The notes: a model not told the origin generated them from the letters alone. Shown: positions 1-8,049, numbered from the stretch's first letter. The stretch is DNA of 21,441 nucleotides from Rhodospirillaceae bacterium UBA4468 (GCA_002389385.1 DGOK01000051.1:1-21441), one strand, 5' to 3'. Numbers and translations are program-made.

Positions 1-332
1 TGACGACCGGTCCATCATTGGCACCAAGCATATCGACACCAAAGACATTCAGCCCCATAGACTTGGCGGCACGAACGGCCGTAGATCGCTCTTTAGGGGT
101 GCTTTTAATCATCTCGGCACTGCCGCCAAGGTGAAGGTTCGAGCTGAAATCGTCCGCGGCTCCATTACGTTTCATGGCGGCAATCACTTTACCGCCGACA
201 ACCAGAGCGCGGATATCTGTCCCACCGGCTTCTTTAATAAATTCTTGAACTAATATGTTTACCTTGGCACTGGAACGCTTCGATCACTGACCTTGCTGAA
301 CGGTTTGTATCTGCAAGCACTACACCAATGCC
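1..332 (-). pseudogene. rimK: rimK remnant: C-terminal part of S6 glutamate ligase-like ATP-grasp protein, frameshifted, runs off left edge
   Basis: Read on the minus strand, this is the later half of a RimK-type ATP-grasp ligase, the family that adds glutamate to ribosomal protein S6. Just after the junction near 332 the residues GIGVVLADTNRSARSVIEAF match the RimK core. A frameshift near 251-254 follows (apparently two bases lost from a T run), and the next frame gives ILVQEFIKEAGG, DIRALVVGGKVIAAMKR, SNLHLGG and MGLNVFGVDML, all typical of RimK. The N-terminal domain (roughly the first 130-190 residues) is absent; a zinc-protease-like sequence stands in its place, so the two genes seem joined by a deletion. 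The gene continues beyond base 1. The frameshift and missing N-terminus make a working ligase unlikely. The RimK assignment rests on motif recognition. Confidence 0.85.
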
Positions 333-669
333 GTGATCCCATCATTAATGTTGTTCGAATAACTATGCGAAGTTCAGGCACGCCACTGGTATTTTTAATC
401 ATGCGTTCGTCAATTATGGGCGCTTCAAGTCTGTATGATCTTGGCTGGCTTTTAATAGGAAAGTAAAACCTGACCCACATTGAGCCGTCGCGTTCAAAAA
501 CCTCTTGGTTTTCAGCATGCAACGCAGAGGTTCTGGCACTGGTGTCGATTTTGGCGGGCATGCCCAAAACACCAAAATCAGGTAGGCCGATGATCTCTCG
601 CCAGCCGATGATAAACGGTGGTTTATATTTTTTTACGTTACGTTTCTTTTGCGGCAAATCTTTGTTCAT
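333..669 (-). pseudogene. Truncated retropepsin-like 'ATP-dependent zinc protease' (RimK-associated family)
   Basis: The ATG at 669 opens about 112 residues that match the small 'putative ATP-dependent zinc protease' family often encoded beside rimK. Visible family marks are FIIGWREIIGLPDFGV, ARTSALHAE, WVRFYFP, EAPIIDERMIKNTSG and LRIVIRT. The family's retropepsin-like DTGA motif reads DTSA here (Ser codon 538-540, GGT to AGT on the coding strand), which would alter the catalytic turn. The family's last 30-40 residues (usually LTxRxxMxFRMLLGR-like) are missing: at about 325-335 the sequence passes into RimK sequence in another frame. The open frame continues to 259 but encodes nonsense after the junction. 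A longer in-frame start exists at 729, but the family match begins at 669. The start overlaps the end of the upstream gene by 32 bases, suggesting translational coupling. Confidence 0.8.
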
Positions 670-904
670 GGATTTGCCCGTCACTGACGCGCCGGTAGTT
701 CGTAAATGCGTTCGCAGACATGACGACATAGAACGTATTTAAATCTATGAGTACATAACCACGCTCAAGTAAGGCGCGTCCGAGGACTTGTATGTCGTTC
801 TCATAAAGCCTTTTACGGTTCGCGAGTTTACGAAGAAGCTTATCAGAAATCCGATAGCGCCCGGCTTTTTTACCACCATAGTCCTGATCATAAAAAAGAG
901 CCAT
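638..904 (-). CDS. Unrecognised 88-residue protein upstream of the zinc-protease/rimK remnant
   Basis: I do not recognise this family. The ATG at 904 opens an 88-residue, basic, soluble-looking protein with no signal peptide or membrane segment. It has a Lys/Arg-rich N-terminal half (KLLRKLANRKRLYENDIQ), a hydrophobic centre (LLERGYVLIDLNTFYVVMSA) and a charged tail. Its end overlaps the start of the zinc-protease gene by 32 bases, so the two were probably co-translated and the protein may belong to the same S6-modification locus. The ribosome-binding site is weak (an A-rich stretch, no clear GGAG). It has no internal stop, but the operon below it is broken, so its present function is doubtful. 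Calling it a real gene rests on the overlap and the plausible amino acid composition. Confidence 0.5.
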   Translation of the reverse strand: MALFYDQDYGGKKAGRYRISDKLLRKLANRKRLYENDIQVLGRALLERGYVLIDLNTFYVVMSANAFTNYRRVSDGQIHEQRFAAKET

Positions 905-1163
905 TTTTTAGACGGTTAAATCAACCCATTGCATATAGTTTTTCATAATTTTATGGTTTATAAAAAAAATTAATTTATCTAAAGACAAATTTTTATAACA
1001 AAATGAATTGATGAGTATGTAGAATACACATCAGCGAGGCTTGTCCAAGTCCATCAAATTCTTCTTCTTAATGATGTTTGTGTACGCGGTTTTTATTTGT
1101 ATATGCGTTTTTTACATTTACACCGTGTGCCGGTACATTATCTGCAAACTTAATCTGATAAGC
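905..1163. other. AT-rich divergent intergenic region
   Basis: These 260 or so bases separate a minus-strand gene (start 904) from a plus-strand gene (start 1178) and must hold promoters for both. The stretch 950-1010 is very AT-rich with A and T runs. I see no convincing sigma-70 boxes, tRNA or small reading frame with a ribosome-binding site. Confidence 0.4.
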
Positions 1164-1170
1164 GGGAGGA
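1164..1170 (+). promoter_or_regulatory. Ribosome-binding site that sets the dienelactone hydrolase start
   Basis: GGGAGGA lies 7 bases before the ATG at 1178, which is ideal spacing. A GTG at 1172 in the same frame is only one base away from it and is therefore too close, so translation should start at 1178. Confidence 0.75.
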
Positions 1171-1177
1171 CGTGTTC

Positions 1178-1873
1178 ATGAGCGGACAGGACATAACAAT
1201 TAAATCAAATGATTGTGGCGCATTTTCAGGATACCTGGCATTGCCCGAAGGTGGTTCAGGCCCCGGTGTCGTTGTGATCCAGGAAATCTTTGGCGTAAAC
1301 GCTGTTATGCGCGGTATCACGGATGAATGGGCGGCAGCAGGGTACGTGGCGCTTTGTCCTGATTTGTTTTGGCGCCAAGAGCCAGACATCCAAATTACGG
1401 ACCAATCCGAAGCCGAATGGGCTCGTGCGTTTGAGCTGTTTGGCGGCTTTGATCTTGATAAGGGTGTCGATGACTTGAATGCAACGATAGAACATCTGCG
1501 GACGCTGGACGGGTGCAGTGGCAAAGTTGGTTCTGTTGGCTTTTGCTTAGGTGGGCGTTTGGCTTTCTTGACCGCAACACGGACCAAAATCGATGCTGCT
1601 TTAGGCTATTATGGTGTGATGCTTGAAGAGCATACAGATGAAGTGCTTAAGGCACCTTTGATGCTGCATATCGCAACTGAGGACGGTTTCGTACCTAAAG
1701 AAAATCAAGCCAAAGTTCATGCGGCATTAGATGGCAACGACATGGCGACACTGCATGACTATGAAGGCAATGATCATGCGTTCGCACGCCAAGGCGGGGA
1801 GCATTATGATCAAGCCGCAGCAGACCTTGCCAAAAGCCGCAGCGTAGAATTCTTTTCCAAGCACTTAAGCTAA
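1178..1873 (+). CDS. Dienelactone hydrolase family protein
   Basis: This is a 231-residue alpha/beta hydrolase of the dienelactone hydrolase family (carboxymethylenebutenolidase-like), of usual length for the family and without a signal peptide, so cytoplasmic. The family's Cys-Asp-His triad is visible: Cys123 in GFCLGG, Asp169 in ATEDGFVP and His200 in GNDHAF, plus the conserved Glu36 in VIQEIFGV that partners the nucleophilic Cys. Family members open enol-lactones in chlorocatechol breakdown, but most chromosomal homologues have unknown substrates, and no aromatic-degradation genes lie nearby. I therefore give no symbol. The start at 1178 is set by the GGGAGGA site. It lies 19 bases before rarA with no terminator between them and is probably co-transcribed with it. 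Confidence 0.9.
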   Translation: MSGQDITIKSNDCGAFSGYLALPEGGSGPGVVVIQEIFGVNAVMRGITDEWAAAGYVALCPDLFWRQEPDIQITDQSEAEWARAFELFGGFDLDKGVDDLNATIEHLRTLDGCSGKVGSVGFCLGGRLAFLTATRTKIDAALGYYGVMLEEHTDEVLKAPLMLHIATEDGFVPKENQAKVHAALDGNDMATLHDYEGNDHAFARQGGEHYDQAAADLAKSRSVEFFSKHLS

Positions 1874-1892
1874 GAGGAGTAAGGTACGTCCG

Positions 1893-3197
1893 GTGAGTAC
1901 GTTATTTGAAGCCGACGCGCCCAGACCGCTTGCAGACAGGTTACGTCCAGCAACGCTTAGTGATGTCGTAGGACAAGATCATATCCTTGGTCCTGAGGGG
2001 CCTCTGCATCGCATGATTACCTCTGGTAAACTTGCGTCAGTGGTGTTCTGGGGGCCGCCCGGCACAGGCAAGACAACGATTGCTCGCCTATTGGCTCAAG
2101 AGACATGGATGGCATTTGCGCCACTTTCTGCTGTGTTCTCAGGTGTCGCGGATGTGCGGAAAGCTGTTGAAGAGGCAAAGCGTAAGCGTCAAATGGGGCA
2201 GGGAACGCTTCTGTTCGTTGACGAAATACATCGCTTTAATCGTGCTCAACAGGATGGCTTCTTACCTTTTGTTGAAGACGGCACTATTGTTCTGATTGGC
2301 GCAACCACAGAAAATCCATCGTTTGAGCTGAATGCTGCGCTGTTGTCACGTGCTCAGGTGCTTGTCTTGCGCCGTCTTGATGATGATGCCCTTGAAGAGC
2401 TTCTCCAGCGGGTTGAGGCAGCAGAGGGGCGGCCAATGCTGGTTGATGCGGATGCGCGCACAGCATTGCGGGCAATGGCAGATGGTGACGGCCGGTATCT
2501 GCTTAATATGGCAGATATCCTGATGGGCTTGGCTGAGGATGAAACACCGCTGACACCCGAACGTCTTGCTGAGGCCGTTCAAAGCCGGCAACCCCTTTAT
2601 GATAAAGGACAGGATGCTCACTACAATCTCATATCCGCGCTCCACAAGTCTTTGCGCGGGTCGGATGCAGATGCGGCGCTTTATTGGTATGCGCGAATGC
2701 TCGGCGGTGGGGAGGATCCCAGGTATATCGCACGGCGCCTTGTGCGCTTTGCTTCTGAGGACATAGGGTTGGCTGACCCGAATGCTCTGACGCAGTCTGT
2801 GGCCGCTTGGGAGGCCTATGAGCGCCTGGGTTCACCCGAGGGTGAACTCGCTCTGGTGCAATGTATCTTGTATTTAGCGACAGCCCCCAAATCGAATGCT
2901 GCGTACAAAGCAGAGAAAGCAGCAAAAAGACTGGCAAAGGAAACTGGATCTTTGATGCCGCCAGCACATATTCTCAATGCGCCAACCAAATTGATGAAAG
3001 ATATCGGGTACGGCAGCGGATACGCATATGACCACGATGCCGAAGATAGATTTTCAGGGCAAAACTATTTCCCTGACGACCTTAGGCGGCCAAATATATA
3101 CCAGCCACGGGACACAGGTTTTGAACGGGAGATTGCAAAGCGCCTGCAATACTGGGATACACTGCGCTCAAAGCGGATGAAGGATGATAAGGCGTGA
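1893..3197 (+). CDS. rarA: Replication-associated recombination protein A (MgsA/RarA AAA+ ATPase)
   Basis: This 434-residue protein is an AAA+ ATPase of the RarA/MgsA/WRNIP1 family, which acts at stalled replication forks. Visible motifs are RLRPATLSDVVGQDH at the N-terminus, Walker A GPPGTGKTT at about 54-62, Walker B LLFVDEIHRFN at about 106-116, sensor 1 GATTENPS at about 136-143 and the arginine finger SR at 152-153. The C-terminal part carries the family's tetramerisation region marks, including KSLRGSDADAALYW, RFASEDIGLADPNAL and PKSNAAY. Length is normal and the frame is intact. The start is GTG at 1893, 13 bases after an AAGAGGAG site that follows directly on the hydrolase stop; its TGA overlaps the GTG of crcB, so the genes are translationally coupled. 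Confidence 0.96.
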   Translation: MSTLFEADAPRPLADRLRPATLSDVVGQDHILGPEGPLHRMITSGKLASVVFWGPPGTGKTTIARLLAQETWMAFAPLSAVFSGVADVRKAVEEAKRKRQMGQGTLLFVDEIHRFNRAQQDGFLPFVEDGTIVLIGATTENPSFELNAALLSRAQVLVLRRLDDDALEELLQRVEAAEGRPMLVDADARTALRAMADGDGRYLLNMADILMGLAEDETPLTPERLAEAVQSRQPLYDKGQDAHYNLISALHKSLRGSDADAALYWYARMLGGGEDPRYIARRLVRFASEDIGLADPNALTQSVAAWEAYERLGSPEGELALVQCILYLATAPKSNAAYKAEKAAKRLAKETGSLMPPAHILNAPTKLMKDIGYGSGYAYDHDAEDRFSGQNYFPDDLRRPNIYQPRDTGFEREIAKRLQYWDTLRSKRMKDDKA

Positions 3198-3580
3198 ACG
3201 CTAGCATGGTTATGTATGTCGCATTAGGCGGGGCCCTCGGCGCCGTCGGGCGCTATGGCGTAATGTCAGCTATGACGTCGTTTGCGGGCATTGGGTTTCC
3301 GTATGGCACATTAACCGTAAATATCGTCGGTTCATTCATTCTTGGTGCTTTTATCGAAGTTTCAGCACTGGCTTGGTCTCCTAGCCCTGAACTACGCACC
3401 ATGATCGTCATTGGCATTCTTGGCGCATTTACAACGTTTTCAACATTCTCTCTGGACGTCGTAACGATGATGACGCACGGAGAAACCGGGGCAGCATTGA
3501 TATACGTCGCAACATCAGTTCTGTTGAGTATCGGCGCACTTTGGGCTGGCATGGCGATAACTAAGGTACTTCTGACATGA
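3194..3580 (+). CDS. crcB: Fluoride-specific channel CrcB/Fluc
   Basis: This protein of 124-128 residues is a Fluc/CrcB fluoride exporter in the inner membrane, working as a double-topology dimer. The signature elements are all present: GGALGAVGRYG in the first helix, GTLTVNIVGSFILG with the conserved Asn and GSF, and GAFTTFSTFSLD, the phenylalanine-bearing segment that lines the pores. Four hydrophobic segments are visible. The start is uncertain: GTG at 3194 overlaps the rarA TGA, while ATG at 3206 gives a protein nearer the usual length and begins directly at the first helix; neither has an ideal ribosome-binding site. Its TGA overlaps the rluC ATG as ATGA. No fluoride riboswitch can be placed because the gene sits inside an operon. 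Confidence 0.95.
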   Translation: MNASMVMYVALGGALGAVGRYGVMSAMTSFAGIGFPYGTLTVNIVGSFILGAFIEVSALAWSPSPELRTMIVIGILGAFTTFSTFSLDVVTMMTHGETGAALIYVATSVLLSIGALWAGMAITKVLLT

Positions 3581-4593
3581 CTGGCGTACGCAATGAGGTT
3601 GTTGAAGATGGCGATGACGATCAGCGACTTGACCGTTGGTTAAGAAGCCGGTTCCCAGCACTCAAACAAGGTAAGCTTCAAAAATTACTGCGGACGGGAC
3701 AGGTTCGAGTAGATGGTGCCCGGGCCAAGGCAAATGACCGGGTCAGCACAGGTCAAACAATCCGGATTCCTCCGAATATCAATGAAGAGATACCGCTTAG
3801 TCAGGCCGCCATTGTTGGTGGCATGGATATTGAGCAAGCCGGACGTTTAGGTGATGAGTTGAAAGAGCGGATTATCTACATCGATGATGAGATGATTGCC
3901 ATCAACAAACCACCTGGGCTTGCTGTTCAGGGCGGCTCAAAGACGGAAACCCATGTGGACGGGGCGCTGGATCGCCTGAAAATGGGAAGCAAAGAGCGTC
4001 CACGATTGGTTCACCGGCTTGATAAAGATACAAGTGGCGTGTTGGTGTTGGCGCGGACGCGAAAGTCAGCTGCGAAGCTGGCGAAAGCTTTTCAGATGCG
4101 CGAAACCCGAAAAATATATTGGGCTGTTGTGATTGGTAAGCCGCCTCATGAAGGCGGAAATATTGATGCGCCATTAGCTAAGCACCCCGGTGCACGGGGT
4201 GAAATGGTTCAAGTTGATGAGGATCAGGGGAAATCGGCCCGCACACGTTTTCGCATTATTGATAATGCTGGAAAATCCATGTCGTGGCTGGAACTCGAAC
4301 CATTGACGGGACGGACCCACCAATTGCGCGTCCATTGTCAGTTGATGGGAAACCCAATTTTGGGCGATGGCAAATATGGCTCGATTGAGACCCACAATGA
4401 CGAATATGAAGGGTCGGTATTCGAAGTTGGTATCGAACGTCGGCTCCACCTTCATGCACGTTCTCTGCATATTCCAAGGCAGGGGAAGCAAATGATAGAG
4501 ATCACAGCGCCCCTGCCAAAGCATATGCTAGACACATGGCGAACACTCGGTTTTGACCCAGATGACGAACAAGCTCAACCGTTTGACCTATAA
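3577..4593 (+). CDS. rluC: RluA-family 23S rRNA pseudouridine synthase (RluC-like)
   Basis: This 338-residue protein has an N-terminal S4 RNA-binding domain (about 15-75, with RLDRWLRSRFP and LLRTGQVRVDG) followed by a pseudouridine synthase domain. The catalytic Asp149 sits in the motif HRLDKDTSGVLVLART, and GRTHQLRVH and PILGDGKYG are further RluA-family marks. RluC modifies U955, U2504 and U2580 of 23S rRNA in E. coli; assigning it to RluC rather than RluD relies on gene context and the S4 type. The ATG overlaps the crcB stop. It ends the rarA-crcB-rluC run. In the related genomes I recall, a HAD phosphatase follows directly, whereas here about 4.9 kb of signalling genes and an OmpA gene intervene. 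Confidence 0.92.
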   Translation: MTGVRNEVVEDGDDDQRLDRWLRSRFPALKQGKLQKLLRTGQVRVDGARAKANDRVSTGQTIRIPPNINEEIPLSQAAIVGGMDIEQAGRLGDELKERIIYIDDEMIAINKPPGLAVQGGSKTETHVDGALDRLKMGSKERPRLVHRLDKDTSGVLVLARTRKSAAKLAKAFQMRETRKIYWAVVIGKPPHEGGNIDAPLAKHPGARGEMVQVDEDQGKSARTRFRIIDNAGKSMSWLELEPLTGRTHQLRVHCQLMGNPILGDGKYGSIETHNDEYEGSVFEVGIERRLHLHARSLHIPRQGKQMIEITAPLPKHMLDTWRTLGFDPDDEQAQPFDL

Positions 4594-4658
4594 AAGTTCA
4601 ATGCTTGCCCTATTGCATGCCGGGTGTACGGTAGATACCCTTGGGGGGAATGCTGTAA

Positions 4659-4680
4659 AAGTGCTGGTTAACTAGCACTT
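4659..4680 (+). repeat. Short hairpin AAGTGCT / AGCACTT between rluC and the response regulator
   Basis: Perfect 7-base arms (4659-4665 and 4674-4680) surround an 8-base loop. There is no T run after it, so it is a poor intrinsic terminator. It could be an operator or leader hairpin for the signalling operon that starts at 4757, or a relic. Confidence 0.4.
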
Positions 4681-4756
4681 GGCTTCCTTTGTCATATGAA
4701 TGGACGCCTGTCTCTTGTTCTGATCAGGTGCGACATTTGAGATTTAGAGTGAGCTC

Positions 4757-5434
4757 TTGCGCTTGTTGCTTGTAGAAGATAACGAACGCTTTGCAGCGTT
4801 TGTCAAAGAAGGTCTCGAAGCAGGTGGTTTTACTGTCGACGTTGTCTATAACGCCGAAGATGTTGATGCTGCCGTAGATACAGTCGATTACGATGCAATC
4901 GTCCTGGATCTTGGCTTGCCGGACATGGATGGCATAGATGTTTTAAAGAAATAGCGAGAGGATGGGCATTTAACGCCTGTACTCATTCTCACAGCACGTG
5001 ATGCTGTAGAGGACCGGGTTAAAGGCCTGAACGCTGGTTCTGATGATTACATGCTGAAACCATTTGCAATGGAAGAACTCTTGGCGCGGGTACGTGCTCT
5101 ATTGCGCCGCCCAGGTGGTGTTCTCGGAACGGTCTTGAGTGAAGGCAATATCGAGTTTGATACGACCGCACGCGAAGTTCGTGTAAATGAAAAGACAACA
5201 TCTGTCTCCAGACGTGAAATGGATGTTTTAGAGCAACTATTACGCCGTAAAGGGCGCGTTGTTCCAAAAGATGTGTTAGAAGATAAGATATATGGGTTTG
5301 ATGAGGAGGTGTCCTCAAACTCCGTTGAAGTACATGTGTCCAGGTTACGCAAGCGTCTCCAAGGTGCTGGCGCCAACGTGACTGTGCATACGATCCGGGG
5401 TGTAGGGTATCTCCTTTCAGGAGAGGACGCTTAG
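4757..5434 (+). pseudogene. OmpR-family response regulator interrupted by an in-frame TAG
   Basis: Read through the stop, this is a complete 225-residue OmpR/PhoB-type regulator. The receiver domain has the acidic pair in LLLVEDNE, phospho-acceptor Asp51 in VLDLGLPDMDG, and Lys101 in DDYMLKPF. The winged-helix domain has SRREMDVLEQLLRRKGRVV, VEVHVSRLRKRL and the terminal TIRGVGYLL. TAG at 4952-4954 (codon 66) cuts the receiver domain between LKK and REDGH; the frame is unchanged on both sides. Homologues often have Trp there, so TGG to TAG is likely but inferred. The start is TTG at 4757, the only start after an upstream in-frame stop, with weak initiation signals. The real stop is one base before the DUF2336 ATG. 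Internal restart at 5051 would give only the DNA-binding half. Confidence 0.9.
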
Positions 5435-5435
5435 T

Positions 5436-6580
5436 ATGACCGAAGGCAAGTTGCCCTCTTTCGACGCAGAATCACTGATGTCTTTGGTACGTCAGAAATC
5501 TGTAGAAAGCCGCACACAACTAACGCAAATCATTATTGATTTGTTCGATCATCAGTCTGCTGTACTGAGCGAACGTCAGCGCACGTTGATGTTTAGTATT
5601 CTGCAAAGCATCATCAATGAAATTGAAGTCTCTGTGCGCCAGGCTGTCGCTGGGCGTTTAGCACTCATGGATGATGTGCCGAGGGATATCATATCCAAAC
5701 TCGCAAACGATGAAATCAGAGTCGCATTCCCTGTGCTGTCGAAATCGGGGATTTACGTGACACGGATTTAATTGAAGTGATCAAGCTTCGAACGGAAGAG
5801 CACATGCTTGCGGTCACAATGGGGCAAAGTGTTTCAGAAAAGGTCTCCGATGAACTCGTTGAGACCAATCGTGAGCCTGTGATTATCTCATTATTGAAAA
5901 ATACAAATGCGAAGATCTCAGCCAATACAATGGAATATCTTGTTGAGCAGTTGCGATGAGTCGATAGCTTCCAAGAACCGATCGTTCACAGAGATGATCT
6001 TTCACCTGCGTTGGCGCAGCGCATGTTCCTTTGGGTATCAGCCGCACTGCGCGAGCATATCGTTGCGAGTTTCAAACTCGACAAAGGTACAGTTGATGAA
6101 ATGCTTGAGTAGATTTCAAAAGAAGAGGTTGCTGCATCCAGACACGGGCAGAAGACGAAAGTTTCTGAGCTCGTCGATGTTTTAAAAGAAGAAGGACTGG
6201 TCACGGTAGAAATGCTGACCACCGCACTTCGTGAGGGCGAAGTCCCACTTTTTATTGCACTGTTCGCAAAAGTATCAAAATTAAGGGAATACCTTATTCA
6301 GCGATTGGTGTTTGAGCCCGGCGGGGAGGGGCTTGCGATCGCATGCCGTGCTATCGGCATGTCTGAAAAGGAGTTCATTCAACTCTATGAGTACTGCCAT
6401 CTTGCAAAAGCTGGCACGAAAGAAGAGGTCGATGCGCAGATGCCTGTCCTGCGGTCGTTTTATTCAAACACACCACGTAAGGCCGCTGTCGATGTTCTCA
6501 GAACATGGCATCGAGGCTCTGATTATCTGAGTGCATTACGTGAATTGGAAACACGCTTGAAAGATCATGACGGAGCGTAA
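5436..6580 (+). pseudogene. DUF2336-domain protein broken by one frameshift and two stops
   Basis: The pieces together form a roughly 380-residue DUF2336 (helical, function poorly known) protein of the kind found mainly in alphaproteobacteria. The first part (5436-5750) ends in PVLSKSG. At 5747-5750 a run of four Gs seems to have lost one base, because adding a G gives SGDLRDTDLIEVIKLRTEEH, the expected family sequence, in the next frame. TGA at 5957-5959 falls where the family has Arg (EQLR-stop-VDSFQEP, probably CGA to TGA). TAG at 6110-6112 follows DEMLE (perhaps CAG to TAG). The last part runs through FYSNTPRKAAVDVLRTWHRG to 6580. It lies between regulator and kinase, with a 1-base gap before it and a 14-base overlap after it. 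Three independent lesions make function very unlikely. Confidence 0.88.
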
Positions 6581-8049
6581 ACCAAGAAATTGGCCATCTA
6601 TCTTGGGCTCGCAAGAAGAGCGCGCCACGGCGGCGTTCCGTCGTCTCGAAGATATGACGCGTCTTATCTCCGACTGGGTTTGGGAGACGGACAGTGACGG
6701 CTGCATAACCTACGTTTCTGAGCGAATTGTTGACCGCCTTGGATTGCATCCCGTTCAAGTAATTGGAAAAACATTTGCGGAATTTGGCGCATTTTCCTCA
6801 AAAGATGGCAAAACTTTGCCTTTACCTGATTTTAAAAGACCATTTCGTGATGTGAGTTTTGAAGCCGCAGGCCATGACGGAGGGCTGCGCTACTTTGCTG
6901 TATCTGGATTGCCACGGTTCAGCGACAAGGAAGAAAATTTTACTGGCGCGATAGGTATTGCTAAAGATGTAACGAACCTTGTTCGTGTCGAGCGTGCGAA
7001 TGTTCAGCTGGCAGATGCCATCGAAGTCCTGTCAGGTTAATTCGCCCTTTATAATGAAGAAGACAAACTCGTCATCTCCAATGCGTGGTTACGCCAACTG
7101 AACAAACACCTAACAGATGTTATGGAGCCTGGCAGCGATTTTGAAGCATTGCTCCGTGCTGAAGTCGAAAATGGGCGCTATCCGGAAGCCGAAGAAGATA
7201 CTGAAGGCTGGATACAGCGTCGCTTGGCCAGACGTAAGCAAACGAGTGGGCCATTTGAGATTGAAACTGAAGGCAGCCGTTGGCTCTATGTAGATGAAAA
7301 GCGTCTTGCGGATGGTGGTATCGTTATGATGGCACGCGATATTACTGAGATGAAGCGCGCGATGGATGCCTTGAGAGATAGTGCAGCCAAGCACCGTGAA
7401 TTTGCTGCAAATGTTGTGTATAAGATTCGCACGCCCTTGGCCGTTTTGCGGGCTAATCTGGATAATCTAAATTCAAGTGACGAGGTTGTCGCCTTACGTG
7501 TTGAAGTCGATACCTTGGCGCGCATGGTTGAGCAGCTATTGACCCTGACGCGTTATAAAAACTTTGTCATTCCCAGAAACGGTATCAGCGACGTGTATGA
7601 TGTTACCGTCAATGTTGTCAGTAGTCTCGCGCCGATTGCTATTAAAGAAGGCCGGTCACTGGAGTTAGAGGGCGATAGCGGCCCCATCAACGTCCATGGC
7701 GACTCTGGCGCCCTTGAGCATGCCATCAGGAACTTGATCGAGAATGCGATTAAGTATTCAGCGTGTGGTTCATCTGTGGTTATTCGTCTTGAGCAGGAAC
7801 CCGCTTCTATTCGTATTTCTGATCAGGGCCGTGGCATTGCGACTGAAGATCGTGTGCACTTGTTTGAGAAATTTGTGCAGAGTGACCGCCGTGGTGCAGG
7901 GGCTGGGTTGGGCCTTAATATCGTTAAAACTATTGTCGACTTGCACGGTGCAGGAATCACCGTTGGCCACAGTGGTTCCGGTGGGGCTGAATTTTATGGT
8001 GACATTCCCCGCATTTGACGAGCGTCGTATGCGCTCGATGAAGATATAG
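6567..8049 (+). pseudogene. PAS-PAS sensor histidine kinase, broken, with phospho-acceptor His replaced by Tyr
   Basis: Domains in order: a PAS domain (about 30-130, ISDWVWETDSDGCITYVSE), a PAS_7-like domain (about 155-250, FALYNEEDKLVISNAW ... DITEMKR), HisKA (about 275-335) and HATPase (N box NLIENAIKYS, G1 DQGRGIA, G2 GLGLNIVKTI). No membrane segment is seen, so it would be cytoplasmic. TAA at 7038-7040 (codon 158) lies between the PAS domains in an unchanged frame. The H box, normally AHELRTPLAVL-like, reads VYKIRTPLAVL: the phosphorylated His is Tyr (7419-7421) and the next Glu is Lys. An extra T in 7992-7995 shifts the tail; the alternate frame continues EFMVTFPAFDERR to a TAG at 8047-8049, while the unshifted frame stops at 8018. 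It begins inside the end of the DUF2336 gene. Confidence 0.9.

Noticed and set aside
1172..1174. GTG start for the dienelactone hydrolase
   Set aside because: Only one base from the GGGAGGA site; ATG at 1178 has ideal spacing.
3194..3205. Fluoride riboswitch upstream of crcB
   Set aside because: crcB overlaps the end of rarA, leaving no room for a leader.
4659..4680. Intrinsic terminator after rluC
   Set aside because: The hairpin is not GC-rich and no T run follows, so it is listed only as a repeat.
5777..5959. Independent small gene in the signalling operon
   Set aside because: It is the middle piece of the DUF2336 gene after the frameshift; its residues match the expected continuation.
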